Shown here one piece after another: positions 44,758-54,666 of a DNA stretch of 64,000 bases. Position 1 is the stretch's first letter, and every line of letters starts with the position of its first letter. Origin of the DNA: an uncultured Verrucomicrobiota bacterium (lineage in GTDB: Bacteria > Verrucomicrobiota > Verrucomicrobiia > Methylacidiphilales > UBA1321); assembly GCA_903863295.1 (NCBI GenBank), contig CAIPBM010000164.1, positions 1-64,000 on the forward strand, given 5' to 3'. Made by a program: the position numbers and the translations under genes. The notes below the pieces were generated by a model, which saw only the letters and a program-made list of their open reading frames with translations, was not told the DNA's origin and searched no databases.

Positions 44758-46080
44758 TTAGAAACGGACAATGGTACGCAGCCCCATGACGATGATCAGG
44801 CTGCGGGAGCTGTCGCCGCCCGGATCCATGATGAACTGGGTATCGGGCTGGAGCGAAAACCAGGGCGTGGGATTATATTGATAATCGATTTCCACCGTCG
44901 TCTCACCGCCGAGCCCGCGTCCATTCGCAATCTGGTACGCCTGGCTTGCGGCCGAGCCATTCTGGGAATAGATGACGCCGAAACCGACCTTGTCCTTGTC
45001 ACGGCCGGGGATAAGTCCCGTGTAGCGTGCGCCGGACGTGACCTCAAACTGCAGCGGATTGCGATCCCCCGGCCCGCCGAGTACTTCAAACAACAGGTCG
45101 AGCCCCTTCTCTTTTTCGAGCTTCCCGGTGGCATCGGTCGGGTGATAGACCGTCTTCTGGGCCAGACCATAGGCCGTATAATCACCGCTATAATTCTGTC
45201 CCGTCGCAGGATTGGTATAGATGGCAAGCCCATTGGCGTTCACGCCCAGCTTGTAGCTGCCCGGGTAATTAGTCTTTTGCTCCACATAACCCAACTCGAA
45301 AGAACCGACGGCCCCGTGATCAAAATCGTTGCCGTAGTTGAATCCGTGGGCATCGGGGTTGTAAGGGTTGTTGTAGGCGGTGAAGACTCCGGCTTTGACA
45401 TAAAGTCCTGGGGTCAAGTCGGAGAGATCGCCCGTCACGATGATACCCGGTTTACCCGCCGGGCTAAACGGCTGTTTCGTATTGAACAGCGCGTTGGGGG
45501 CGTAGCCGAGTTCATCGTTGAAGAGAATATCGAAGAAATCGGTTGCTCCGAATTCATTGACCGCCGCAACCTGCCCCAGCTTGATCTTAAGCATGTTGTC
45601 CGCGAATCCCTGCTGGTACCAAAACTGATCGAGCCGCAAACTGTCCTCACCGGCGATGCTGCTGGTCAGGGTATTGACGTTTAAATACTTGCCGGAGAGA
45701 TTCGGGCCATACTGCCAGATCGCGGAGGCAAAAAACTCTCCGTTGAAATTGGCCAGCTTGTTGAAGTCAATGTCGGTCGAGGCGCGAAAGCGTCCAAAGT
45801 AGGTGGCGTGGTGCGTCTGGCTCCCGGCCACGTCGGCCTGGAAATCGCCGATATCATTGATATCAAAAGTTATGCCCTCGTTGGCGAGCCGCGTTCGCTC
45901 TCCGTTCCAAGTGCCCAGCATGTATTGCTGGTTCCAGAAAGAAGGCATTTTTTTATCGACTACCGGGGTGATATTGGTGGTGTCCGTTCCCGCATAAACA
46001 AGGGGAGATGGGCATACCAGCAATCCAGCCAATCCCGCGAAGCGCAGGAGAGAACGTAGCGGCATTTGTGAATGTAGCAT
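44758..46080 (-). CDS. OprB-family carbohydrate-selective porin
   Basis: From ATG 46080 the product is 440 residues with a signal peptide (LLRFAGLAGLLVCPSPLVYA) and an OprB-type barrel: WNQQYMLGTWNGERTRLANEGITFDINDIGDFQ near the start, alternating strands and a C-terminal aromatic end (GLRTIVRF, Phe last), as in outer-membrane proteins. It should pass sugars or glycerol to the glp enzymes. It is co-directional with glpF, 30 bp upstream. Confidence 0.85.
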   Translation of the reverse strand: MLHSQMPLRSLLRFAGLAGLLVCPSPLVYAGTDTTNITPVVDKKMPSFWNQQYMLGTWNGERTRLANEGITFDINDIGDFQADVAGSQTHHATYFGRFRASTDIDFNKLANFNGEFFASAIWQYGPNLSGKYLNVNTLTSSIAGEDSLRLDQFWYQQGFADNMLKIKLGQVAAVNEFGATDFFDILFNDELGYAPNALFNTKQPFSPAGKPGIIVTGDLSDLTPGLYVKAGVFTAYNNPYNPDAHGFNYGNDFDHGAVGSFELGYVEQKTNYPGSYKLGVNANGLAIYTNPATGQNYSGDYTAYGLAQKTVYHPTDATGKLEKEKGLDLLFEVLGGPGDRNPLQFEVTSGARYTGLIPGRDKDKVGFGVIYSQNGSAASQAYQIANGRGLGGETTVEIDYQYNPTPWFSLQPDTQFIMDPGGDSSRSLIIVMGLRTIVRF

Positions 46081-46172
46081 GGATTTCTTCGCATGCAATT
46101 GATCTGAATAAATTGTCTCAAATCGATGGTTTCCCTGAGAACGAAGGAGTCCAAATGAGCCGAACGAGCCAA

Positions 46173-48983
46173 CTAGTTTTTAACTATAGTCGAAGAGAAG
46201 TCGTAATTTCCCGATCCGGCTTCGTAGACAGCATTGCCCTCGTCCATGCGGACGAACTTGAGACCGGGTGAACGCGAGGCCAATACCGTGCCCTCTCGAA
46301 TGGAGTCTGCATCGCTCGTCGGTACGTAGATCGTCGCGGTGGTATTGGCGGGGATCGAGAGATGCATCTTAAGCCTATCACCCGTATATTCCCACTCGCT
46401 GACGATCCGGCCTGAAATGGAATCGTAGCTGGCCTTGACCCACCCCAGATCGCGGATGATGGCGGGGCGAATGATGATTTTCCGGAAGCCCGGGCCAAGG
46501 GGATCGCCTTGAATGCCTGCGAGGTCGTGGAAAAACCACTCGTTGATCTGGCCAAGCATGAAATGATCCTGCGAATCCGTTCCGGCCCAGCCCTCCGTCA
46601 GGCTCGTTTTTCCGAGTTTGAGTTGATAGCCGTAGCCGGGTTTGTCGGATTGGTTATTGAGCGAATAAATCACATCGGAGCGGCCACCTTCAGCCAGCGC
46701 GCGCAGCAGATAACGGTAGCCGACATCGCCTGCGGTGAGTCCCTTGGTTTGGACATCTTCTACGATGTTCTTCAGGACCGGTTGCCGTGAGGAAGATTCA
46801 ACCAGCCCCATGACCAGCGGAAGAGAGTTGCTGCACTGGGAACCCAGCTTGTCCGTCACCCCATATTGGCTCGAATCGGCATGGAAGAGCGCTTGGTTAA
46901 AAGCGACGCGAATTTGCTCGGCCTGTTGGGCGTACTCGGAGGCGTCGTCCTCTTTGCCCAGAAGATGGGCGATTTTCGAGAGGAGTTGCGTGTCTTCATA
47001 ATAAAAAGCCGTGCCGGTGAGCGAGAGCGGAGTTAACTGAGAGATTCCTGGTTTCTTAGGTCCGATGTCGAACCAATCGCCCAAACCATAATTGACCAGA
47101 TGGTCTTTCGCTTTCGAGCCGAGGTAGGCCTGATATTTTTGCATCATGGCGTAGGAACGCCCCAATAATTCGACATCCCCGTCGAATTCGTATTGTTGCC
47201 AAGGCACCAGAATGCAGGCGCTGCTCCATTCTGGCGAATCCGCAAACGTCCGGTTCTTTTGGAGCCAATCGGGCAGGTAATTCGGGCAGGTGCTGGGAAC
47301 GAGTCCATCCGGGCATTGTGCATCCTTCATGTCGTTGACGACCTTGGTAAAGAGCGCCGCCATGTCCCAATTATAACGCAGGGCCGGCCCGTTGAGATGG
47401 TCTTGCTCAAGCCAGCCACGCTTTTCGCGGGTGGGGCAATCGGTCATGGTGCTCACCATGTTGTTTTGCTGGGCCCAGCGAACGAGGGTCCAGGTCTTGG
47501 TCAGCAGGTCATTGCCACAAGAAAATTGGCCGGCGGCAGGACAATCGGCATGGATGACCACGCCTTCCATCGACTCCACTTTCGGAAGTTCACCCCCGGG
47601 TTCCGTGGGAATTAATTCAACCTGAAGATAGCGCGCCCCGACATAAAAGAACTTGGAGAAATAATTCTCGTGGCCGGAACCATCCAGCGTGTATTGCCAC
47701 CAGACGGGTTGATGGCCAAAAATCCCGCGATCCAATTGGCCATTCTCGTGGACGAGTTCATCCGGTGTGACGCGCACCACCGATCCGGCAGGACCACTCA
47801 CCTTCACGCGCAGCATGATGGCGGCGTTCTGGCCCAAATCGTAGACGGTCACGCCTGCCTTAAGTTCCTTTTGGCTGACGGGCTTAAGGGACTGGAAAGC
47901 GCGGATCGGCGGTGCGGCGCAGGAAATGCCCCGGAGACTACCGCCGGGGCCTTGCCCTACTTGGGGACTCTCCCAAGCCGTGGTATCAAACCCCGGCATG
48001 TCCCAACCGGCAGGATTGAGCCGCGCATCGTAATCCTCCCCGCCGTATTCTGAGGAAAAGGTAATCGGCCCCGGGTGACAGCGCCACTGATCATCGGTGA
48101 TCAGATTTTCGTTGCTGCCGTCCGCATACTCCAGATGCAGGTAGGCGATGCATTGTAACGGGGCGATCGAATAGCCGTTCGTTGCGTTGCCGTGATAACG
48201 GCCTTGGTGGGAAAGGTACATTCCGTTTCCGAGCAGGACTCCGACGGCATTGGTTCCCGGCTGTAGCGAATGGGTGACATCGTAAGTGTCGTAGAGACAC
48301 GTTTTTTCGTACTGCGACCAGCCGGGTGTCAGGAGATCGGTGCCGACCTTGGTTCCATTGAGCGACATCTCGTACTGGCCCAGGCCGCAAACGTTCACCA
48401 GGGCTCGCTTCAATCCGGGTTTAACGGTGAATTCCCGGCGGAGAAGCAGCGTTTCGTAGCGGGACTTGGGGCCCTTGAAATCAGGCTTCGCTTTTTCTCC
48501 TGGTGCTCCAAGCCACTGGGCTCCCTTCCAGTCGGCGGGCGTGATCGGTCCCTCGTTCCACGAGGCTGAGGTGCTCCAGGCGGTGGGGCTCCCGGCCTCG
48601 TCCCAAGCGCGCACTTTCCACCAGTAGGTTTGATCGCTGCGGAGCGATTGGCCTGCGTAGGAAATCTGGGCCATGGCATCGGAGGAGACTTTGCCTGAAT
48701 CCCAAAAATCACCGCGATTCTGAGCAAGCAACTCCGGTGAAGACGCGACGAGAATTTCATAGGCCGTTTGGTGCTGGCCTCGCGCGGAGGATTCGCTGGA
48801 CGACAAAATCCAATCAAAGCGCGGGGAGGGTAGATCGACGTTCAGCGGATTAATTCGGTACTCGCAGCGCAAGCGGGAGGGAATCAGACCCGATTGAGGA
48901 GCTTGGGCCGAGTTGCCCTCCGCGTGGAGACCGCTGGTGCAACCCAGAAAAAAGAGCAAAAGCGCGCGTGCGTAGCCAGACAT
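46173..48983 (-). CDS. Secreted alpha-L-rhamnosidase (GH78-like)
   Basis: From ATG 48983 the product is 936 residues with a signal peptide (MSGYARALLLFFLGCTSGLHA). The N-terminal beta-rich part shows the rhamnosidase motif QTYWWKVRAWDEAG; the catalytic (alpha/alpha)6 region has TMTDCPTREKRGWLEQDHLNG, the typical GH78 signature with its acidic residues. It hydrolyses terminal rhamnose from plant polysaccharides or glycosides. The frame is open 52 codons upstream, but the signal peptide sets the start. It is followed upstream by a trehalase-like gene. Confidence 0.9.
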   Translation of the reverse strand: MSGYARALLLFFLGCTSGLHAEGNSAQAPQSGLIPSRLRCEYRINPLNVDLPSPRFDWILSSSESSARGQHQTAYEILVASSPELLAQNRGDFWDSGKVSSDAMAQISYAGQSLRSDQTYWWKVRAWDEAGSPTAWSTSASWNEGPITPADWKGAQWLGAPGEKAKPDFKGPKSRYETLLLRREFTVKPGLKRALVNVCGLGQYEMSLNGTKVGTDLLTPGWSQYEKTCLYDTYDVTHSLQPGTNAVGVLLGNGMYLSHQGRYHGNATNGYSIAPLQCIAYLHLEYADGSNENLITDDQWRCHPGPITFSSEYGGEDYDARLNPAGWDMPGFDTTAWESPQVGQGPGGSLRGISCAAPPIRAFQSLKPVSQKELKAGVTVYDLGQNAAIMLRVKVSGPAGSVVRVTPDELVHENGQLDRGIFGHQPVWWQYTLDGSGHENYFSKFFYVGARYLQVELIPTEPGGELPKVESMEGVVIHADCPAAGQFSCGNDLLTKTWTLVRWAQQNNMVSTMTDCPTREKRGWLEQDHLNGPALRYNWDMAALFTKVVNDMKDAQCPDGLVPSTCPNYLPDWLQKNRTFADSPEWSSACILVPWQQYEFDGDVELLGRSYAMMQKYQAYLGSKAKDHLVNYGLGDWFDIGPKKPGISQLTPLSLTGTAFYYEDTQLLSKIAHLLGKEDDASEYAQQAEQIRVAFNQALFHADSSQYGVTDKLGSQCSNSLPLVMGLVESSSRQPVLKNIVEDVQTKGLTAGDVGYRYLLRALAEGGRSDVIYSLNNQSDKPGYGYQLKLGKTSLTEGWAGTDSQDHFMLGQINEWFFHDLAGIQGDPLGPGFRKIIIRPAIIRDLGWVKASYDSISGRIVSEWEYTGDRLKMHLSIPANTTATIYVPTSDADSIREGTVLASRSPGLKFVRMDEGNAVYEAGSGNYDFSSTIVKN

Positions 48984-49053
48984 GGTGATGTAGAGGCCAA
49001 GTGAACCACTAAATCGATGGGTTGAGTAAGAAGAAACTTGTTCGCCCATTGAG

Positions 49054-50361
49054 CTAGTAGCCGGCGACTTTACTGCAGGCCAGGAACACGCCTGCAGTCC
49101 ACCCGAGCATCGGTACCATTTTGTATTCGCCCGCGACATCGGTCTTCCCCGTCCTTGCGTTATATTTCTCCCAAAGCTGCCCGCTGCTTTGGAAATTCCT
49201 TACCACCGTCGTGACGTACTTGAGAGCCAACCGACGGGCTTCCTTGGGGTGACCGCTCTGCTGGAGACCTGAAACCACGACCCATTGCAGAGGAGGCCAG
49301 AGATTTGGACTATCCCATTGATAAACGCGCGCGCGTTTTCCCGGTAAACAGGTATCCACGCCATAGTCCGTCTCGAGTCCAGCAAGCGCTTGGATACTGC
49401 GTTCCGCCTGATGGGAATTGGCGACTCCACAGAAAAGAGGGAAATAGCTCGCCGCGGAAATGAAGGATGAACGTTGACCGGTTGATTCGTCGTAGTCGAC
49501 ATACAAGCCCCGTTGGTCATCCCAGAGCAGGCGATTCATGAGGGATTGCCGCTTTTCCAGTCGCTCCCGCCAGAGCCTTTCGCGCCCGTTCGCAAGTTCC
49601 CCGGCCAGATCGGCCTCCACGCGCTCGGTCATCAGGAGCAGACTGTTCAAATCCACGGAGGCATATTCCTGGCAATGGTCACCCCAGCGCGGAGTAAAAT
49701 CCCATCCGCTTTCCGCGACCGCCATCACATGAGCAGCGAATTTTTGCCTCGCCACCGGTTTCTCGGGGATCGTCGGGTCGAGGCGTGATCGACAGCTTTG
49801 TAGCAGTTCATTCTCCTGTCTGGGGGTTGCGTAGCTTCCGTAGTGATTGAGTCCGTCGGGGAAAGCCCGGAACGCCATCCAGGTGCCATACTCCTTTTCC
49901 AGCGCGGCATAGGCACGCTCATGCCAGGCCCGGTCTTTCACAAACTCCAGACAAAGCTGAATCTGTAGTGCTCCGACGGGTGGTTGACTGCGGTTGCGTT
50001 CCGAGTCATTGCCATTAGGCACATAACCCATGGTTTCGATCAGGTACATCATGTCCTCCGCATTGCCCCGGGCTATTTCCTGATGACCATCCCGGATGAC
50101 TCCGAGACTTGTGAAATAAGTATCCCAGTAATAAAAGCCGGTAAACCTCGTTACGCCCGGCGAGGAATAAGGTGCAGGTAGGGGGAAATTCCCCAGGTTG
50201 GCGGAATGAAAGGTCCTGGGCCAGGAGGCATGAATGAATTGCTTCACGGCCTCGACTTCCGCCATCGTCGGTTGTTTTAGTGCTTCATCAGCACGGGAAA
50301 AAAGGGTGAAGAGAAGTAGAAAACCTAGTGCTGAGGGAATGCGACGATAGGCATGAATCAT
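49054..50361 (-). CDS. Trehalase-like glycosidase (GH37)
   Basis: The 435-residue protein has a signal peptide (ALGFLLLFTLFSRADE) and GH37 motifs: RFTGFYYWDTYFTSLG, ESGWDFTPRW and YQWDSPNLWPPLQW, with LWEKYNARTGKTDVAGEY near the end, which provide the usual acid/base residues. It should cleave alpha,alpha-trehalose or a related disaccharide outside the cytoplasm. It precedes the GH78 gene by 70 bp, in the same direction, which suggests a shared carbohydrate unit. Confidence 0.85.
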   Translation of the reverse strand: MIHAYRRIPSALGFLLLFTLFSRADEALKQPTMAEVEAVKQFIHASWPRTFHSANLGNFPLPAPYSSPGVTRFTGFYYWDTYFTSLGVIRDGHQEIARGNAEDMMYLIETMGYVPNGNDSERNRSQPPVGALQIQLCLEFVKDRAWHERAYAALEKEYGTWMAFRAFPDGLNHYGSYATPRQENELLQSCRSRLDPTIPEKPVARQKFAAHVMAVAESGWDFTPRWGDHCQEYASVDLNSLLLMTERVEADLAGELANGRERLWRERLEKRQSLMNRLLWDDQRGLYVDYDESTGQRSSFISAASYFPLFCGVANSHQAERSIQALAGLETDYGVDTCLPGKRARVYQWDSPNLWPPLQWVVVSGLQQSGHPKEARRLALKYVTTVVRNFQSSGQLWEKYNARTGKTDVAGEYKMVPMLGWTAGVFLACSKVAGY

Positions 50362-50654
50362 GGAGTGATGCTTGAAAAATGGTCCCGCCTGGGGATGGCT
50401 GGTAACAGTTCAGTTAGAGACAACGATCACGATAAACTGACTCGTATTACTCAAGCGCCTTTTCCCGCCGCGATAAGCTTATCAGAGTAAATCCTTCCAC
50501 CAAGTTTCAAGGGGAGGAGAATAACTTGATAACCCATACAGCTGCACGGGACGATTTCGGTGCCTTACTGGAATTTTGCCAAAACGCTGGTAGGATTTCC
50601 TGCGTTTGCCTTTCCTCCACTCTTTTTAAACCTCACCTACGAAAGATCAACATC
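50362..50654. promoter_or_regulatory. Intergenic gap with a perfect 12-bp palindrome
   Basis: The 293-bp gap between divergent genes holds the palindrome GATAAGCTTATC at 50472-50483. It could be an operator for either neighbour. The frame of the alcohol dehydrogenase extends upstream into the gap but lacks homology there. I see no other feature. Confidence 0.35.
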
Positions 50655-51683
50655 ATGAGCCAGACCTTTAAAGCCTATGCTGCCCCTGCCAAGGGAGAAA
50701 AACTTAAGCCTTTCGAGTTCGATCCCGGAGCGTTGCGGGAAGAACAAGTGGAAATTGCCGTCGAGTATTGTGGGCTCTGCCACTCGGATCTATCCATGTA
50801 CGAGAACGAATGGGGCATGACCGCCTATCCCTTTGTTCCCGGCCATGAAGTGGTGGGCAAGGTAGTGGCCATCGGAGATCACGTGAAGACGATTTCGGTG
50901 GGGCAACGGGTCGGCCTCGGCTGGTTTTCCGGAAGCTGCATGAGCTGCCATCAGTGTCTCTCCGGCGATCATAACCTTTGCACAAGTCCCACGGGCCGGG
51001 AGGAAACCATCATCAACCGTTATGGGGGATTCGCGGACAGGGTGCGTTGTCACTGGCTTTGGGCCACGCCATTGCCTGAGGCGCTCGACTATACCAAGGC
51101 AGGCCCACTTTTTTGCGGAGGTATCACGGTTTTCAATCCGATTCTGCAGTCCGGAGTTAAACCCACGGACCGGGTGGGCGTCATTGGCATTGGCGGTTTG
51201 GGCCATATGGCCCTGGCCTTTTTAAATAAATGGGGATGTGAGGTCACGGCCTTCACGTCCAGCGATTCCAAGCGTGAAGAAGCGATGAAACTTGGTGCTC
51301 ATAACGTGGTCAATTCACGTGATAAGGCGCAACTCAAGAAAATCGCGGGCTCACTTAACTTTATCCTGACCACGGTCAATGCCACGCTCGACTGGCAAAG
51401 CTACATCGATGCCCTGGCCCCCAAAGGCAAGATGGTCACCGTGGGGGTGATTGGCGAACCGGTGCAGTTAGCGGCATTCCCTCTTATCGCGGGTCAGAAA
51501 TCCTTCTCGGGTTCTCCGCTCGGCAGCCCGTCCACCACGGAACTGATGATCAATTTCTGCGCCCGCCACCATATCGCACCGGTGACGGAGAGCTTTAAGT
51601 TTTCCGAAATCAACGAGGCTTTCGAGCATCTCAAGGCGGGTAAGGCCCGCTACCGGATCGTGCTGACAAATGACATCAAGTAA
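50655..51683 (+). CDS. NAD(P)-dependent zinc alcohol dehydrogenase
   Basis: From ATG 50655 the product is 342 residues of the YahK/cinnamyl-alcohol dehydrogenase type. The catalytic zinc ligands are in YCGLCHSDL and PGHEVVG; the structural zinc is in SCMSCHQCLSGDHNLC; the nucleotide fold is GVIGIGGLGHMAL. It reduces aldehydes to alcohols in the cytosol. Later residues (SSDSKREEA) suggest NADPH preference. It stands alone and is divergent from the glycosidases. Confidence 0.9.
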   Translation: MSQTFKAYAAPAKGEKLKPFEFDPGALREEQVEIAVEYCGLCHSDLSMYENEWGMTAYPFVPGHEVVGKVVAIGDHVKTISVGQRVGLGWFSGSCMSCHQCLSGDHNLCTSPTGREETIINRYGGFADRVRCHWLWATPLPEALDYTKAGPLFCGGITVFNPILQSGVKPTDRVGVIGIGGLGHMALAFLNKWGCEVTAFTSSDSKREEAMKLGAHNVVNSRDKAQLKKIAGSLNFILTTVNATLDWQSYIDALAPKGKMVTVGVIGEPVQLAAFPLIAGQKSFSGSPLGSPSTTELMINFCARHHIAPVTESFKFSEINEAFEHLKAGKARYRIVLTNDIK

Positions 51684-51771
51684 TACCTGAATATCACCGC
51701 AGCAGGTTGAAGAGGCCTATGCCAGTGAGGTCACGGAACTGCTGCAAATGTAATACGTCAGGGGCCTGGTT

Positions 51772-52422
51772 TTACGGGGATCGTTGTGCGGAGCTGCCCT
51801 GCACTTTCCTCCGGTGAAGGGTGGCCTTGTGCCGGTTTCCGCAAACGTCCATGCTGCACCAACGGCGTTTGTGGTTTTTGGTCGTGTCGTAGAAGGCGAG
51901 GACGCAATCGGGGCTCTCACATTTGCGGACCAGTGAAAGATCGCAGTCACAGATGAGTTGCAGCCCGGTCTCGGCGATCAGGCCAAAGACCGATTTCGGC
52001 TGGCTCCAGTTCAGCGGCCAGGTGCGTCGAAATGTTTTGGCGTCATGGGCCTCGACTTGAACCACCGCGTTGGCCTCGATGAGCAGCCGGTTCGTTTCCT
52101 CGACGAATGAATTGGGAACGGGCTTCTTGTTTCCGAGCGCCACGATCACCTCCTTGACCCTGGCCCGGTAATCCCTCAGCCCGTCCATGAAGGCCTCCTC
52201 CTGCAGACGACTCCAGGTCTGGCTGGCGCGCTTGATCTGATCGACGGGGGCTAACCCGGCTTTCTCAACCCAGCGGCAGAAGGAGTGGAAATTGGGCATT
52301 AATTCCAAGGGAACACCCTTGGCGGCAATCAACGTATTGGCCAAATCGAGGGCTGGCTGATTGGCGATGAAGAAAAAATCCAAATTTTTTTCAGCGGCGC
52401 TTTCAGAGGTAATTGTGCTCAC
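51772..52422 (-). CDS. CGNR zinc-finger (ABATE domain) regulator
   Basis: The 216-residue protein has an ABATE domain (FFIANQPALDLANTLIAAKG) followed by a C-terminal treble-clef zinc finger: CESPDCVLAFYDTTKNHKRRWCSMDVCGNRHKA, with the CGNR signature. Such proteins are stress-linked transcription regulators. It is divergent from a four-gene enzyme operon, which it probably controls. Confidence 0.9.
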   Translation of the reverse strand: MSTITSESAAEKNLDFFFIANQPALDLANTLIAAKGVPLELMPNFHSFCRWVEKAGLAPVDQIKRASQTWSRLQEEAFMDGLRDYRARVKEVIVALGNKKPVPNSFVEETNRLLIEANAVVQVEAHDAKTFRRTWPLNWSQPKSVFGLIAETGLQLICDCDLSLVRKCESPDCVLAFYDTTKNHKRRWCSMDVCGNRHKATLHRRKVQGSSAQRSP

Positions 52423-52430
52423 GGGAACAT

Positions 52431-52506
52431 AGTAACCTATAAAAAGATTTTGACAAGTTATGTCGAAAATGAGAAATAACCGTCATACAAACTTTAGATA
52501 GTTACT
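52431..52506. promoter_or_regulatory. Candidate operator between the CGNR regulator and its target operon
   Basis: Half sites AGTAACCTAT (52431-52440) and ATAGTTACT (52498-52506) are inverted relative to each other on either side of the divergent promoters. A plausible -35 box TTGACA lies at 52450-52455 on the plus strand. The -10 is weak, so an activator may be needed. Confidence 0.35.
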
Positions 52507-52543
52507 TTCAACCACTTCAACCCTCACTCAAAAAGCTCATCCC

Positions 52544-53383
52544 ATGACAACCCACCACCACATCGAAATCGACGGTCTCAACCTGTTCTACCGCGAAGCC
52601 GGCCAATCTCACCTGCCCACGCTTGTTCTCCTGCATGGTTTTCCCAGCTCCTCCCACATGTTCCGGGATCTGATCCCTCATTTGGAAGAACGCTTCCACA
52701 TCATCGCCCCCGATTATCCTGGCTTTGGCTACAGCGATGCCCCCACGCCCGATCAATTTAACTACACCTTCGACCATCTCGCCGACATAACGGCGAAACT
52801 CATTGATAAACTTGGGATCAAAACCTTCGCGCTTTATCTCCAGGACTACGGCGGCCCGGTTGGTTTTCGCATTGCGGTGCGGAATCCGCAGCGGGTGACT
52901 GGGCTTATCATCCAGAACGCCAATGCCTACATGGAGGGTATCTCCGAAGCCATGGCCCCCATTGCGAAATTCTGGTCGGATCGCAGCGGAATGGAACCCG
53001 CCATTCGCGGCTTTCTCTCCAGGGAGACCACGACATTTCAATACACCCACGGCGCCAACAAACCCGAGCGCATCAGCCCAGATGCATACCATCATGACCA
53101 GGCTTTGCTGGATCGTCCGGGAAATGATCTGATCCAGTTGGAACTGCTCTTCAACTATCAATCGAATCCCCCGCTCTACCCCGCGTGGCAGGAATATTTC
53201 CGCCAGCACCAACCCCGGACTTTGATCGTCTGGGGAAAGAACGATCCGTTCTTCACCGTGCCGGGGGCACAGGCCTATCTCCGCGATTTACCCAACGCCG
53301 AGCTGCATCTCCTCGAAACAGGTCATTTTGCGCTGGAGGAACTGCACGAAGAAATCGCCGCGCAGATCATCCGCTTTTTTTAG
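52544..53383 (+). CDS. Alpha/beta-hydrolase (dehalogenase/epoxide-hydrolase-like)
   Basis: The 279-residue protein has HGFPSSSHMFR (oxyanion region), the nucleophile elbow LQDYGGPVG with an aspartate instead of serine, and the catalytic histidine in ETGHFALEE. An Asp nucleophile is seen in haloalkane dehalogenases and epoxide hydrolases, not in esterases. It is the first gene of the operon divergent from the CGNR regulator. Substrate not visible. Confidence 0.85.
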   Translation: MTTHHHIEIDGLNLFYREAGQSHLPTLVLLHGFPSSSHMFRDLIPHLEERFHIIAPDYPGFGYSDAPTPDQFNYTFDHLADITAKLIDKLGIKTFALYLQDYGGPVGFRIAVRNPQRVTGLIIQNANAYMEGISEAMAPIAKFWSDRSGMEPAIRGFLSRETTTFQYTHGANKPERISPDAYHHDQALLDRPGNDLIQLELLFNYQSNPPLYPAWQEYFRQHQPRTLIVWGKNDPFFTVPGAQAYLRDLPNAELHLLETGHFALEELHEEIAAQIIRFF

Positions 53384-53425
53384 TCAACCCACCCCCAACC
53401 AATAAAATCCAAAGGTCAAATATAT

Positions 53426-53968
53426 ATGAGCCGTCTTAACCCCATCAATCAAGAAACCGCCCACCCCAAAGCCCTCGAAATCGTCGCTGCAGTCAAGAAA
53501 GCCCTGGGCATCGTCCCCAACATGGTTGCCACCATGGCGCAGTCGCCTGCCGTCGCCAATGCCTACGTCGGATTTAGTCATGCCCTCTCGCAGGGAACGC
53601 TCTCGGCCAAGAGCCGCGAACGCCTTGCCCTGGTCGTGGCCGAAGAAAACTCGTGTGACTACTGCCTCGCCGCGCACACGTTCCTCGGCAGCAAAGCCGG
53701 ACTGAGCGAACAGGAAATCCTGGACAACCGTCGCGGAATCTCGGACGAACCGAAGATCGCGGCGGCTCTGGCCTTCGCCCGCAAGCTCGTGCAGAGCCGG
53801 GGTCAGGTGAGCGATGCCGATGTCGCCGGTCTGCGTGAGCACGGCTTCACGGAAGGAGAGATCGCGGAGATCATTGCCAATGTGGTGCTGAATATCTTCA
53901 CCAACTATTTCAACATCGCCGTAGGCGTGGAAATTGACTTCCCGAAGGCCCCCGCGTTGACCGTGTAA
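53426..53968 (+). CDS. AhpD-like peroxidase / carboxymuconolactone decarboxylase family
   Basis: The 180-residue helical protein has the CxxC redox motif in SCDYCLAAHTFLGSKAG, as in AhpD-type peroxidases. Such proteins reduce peroxides or act as thiol redox partners. It lies 42 bp after the hydrolase in the operon. It could detoxify compounds that induce the operon. Confidence 0.88.
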   Translation: MSRLNPINQETAHPKALEIVAAVKKALGIVPNMVATMAQSPAVANAYVGFSHALSQGTLSAKSRERLALVVAEENSCDYCLAAHTFLGSKAGLSEQEILDNRRGISDEPKIAAALAFARKLVQSRGQVSDADVAGLREHGFTEGEIAEIIANVVLNIFTNYFNIAVGVEIDFPKAPALTV

Positions 53969-54051
53969 AAAGCCTGACCCGCAGGTAGCTCGCCTTTCCG
54001 GTCCAATTCCGGTAAGGCGATAGTGCAGTAACCACGACAATTTCACGAAAT

Positions 54052-54666
54052 ATGGCCCGGAAATATCTTGAAACCCACGTCACGCCCGCCGTGAAACAAG
54101 CCCAGGCCCATTATTACGGGGCAAGCGCAATGGTTCCACCCGGTGCGGAGTTGGATCCGCTCGGTCCGGATGAGATCGACTTCATCGCCGCACGGGACAG
54201 TTTTTACATGGCCACGGTCAGCGAAAATAACTGGCCCTATATCCAGCATCGCGGGGGTCCTAAAGGCTTTCTTCGCGTGCTCGGTCCGCAACAGGTGGCT
54301 TTTCTCGATCTGCATGGCAACCGCCAGATGCTCAGCACCGGGAATCTTGCCGCTCTGGATCGGGTCGCACTTTTTCTCATGGATTATCCGCACCGGGAGC
54401 GACTCAAACTCATGGGCCACGCCCGCGTGCTCGATGCCCGGGAACATCCTGACCTGGTCGAGCAACTCCGCCTGTCGACACAGAAGGAAAAAGCCGAACG
54501 CATCTTCATCGTCGATGTCGTCTCCTATGATTGGAATTGCCCGAAATATATCACGCCCCGCTTCACGGCAGAGGAAGTCGAGGAGGCGATCCAGCCTTTG
54601 CAGGCTCGAATCGCCGAGCTGGAAAAGCAACTCGCCGAATTAGCCAACCCGAAGTCCCCCTTATGA
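54052..54666 (+). CDS. Pyridoxamine 5'-phosphate oxidase-family flavoprotein
   Basis: The 204-residue protein has the split-barrel PNPOx segment [35 protein letters not shown], and later [22 protein letters not shown], typical of FMN-binding members. It ends with a coiled-coil-like tail ([25 protein letters not shown]). It probably acts as a flavin reductase or heme oxidase-like enzyme, unknown substrate. It overlaps the next gene as ATGA. Confidence 0.82.
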   Translation: MARKYLETHVTPAVKQAQAHYYGASAMVPPGAELDPLGPDEIDFIAARDSFYMATVSENNWPYIQHRGGPKGFLRVLGPQQVAFLDLHGNRQMLSTGNLAALDRVALFLMDYPHRERLKLMGHARVLDAREHPDLVEQLRLSTQKEKAERIFIVDVVSYDWNCPKYITPRFTAEEVEEAIQPLQARIAELEKQLAELANPKSPL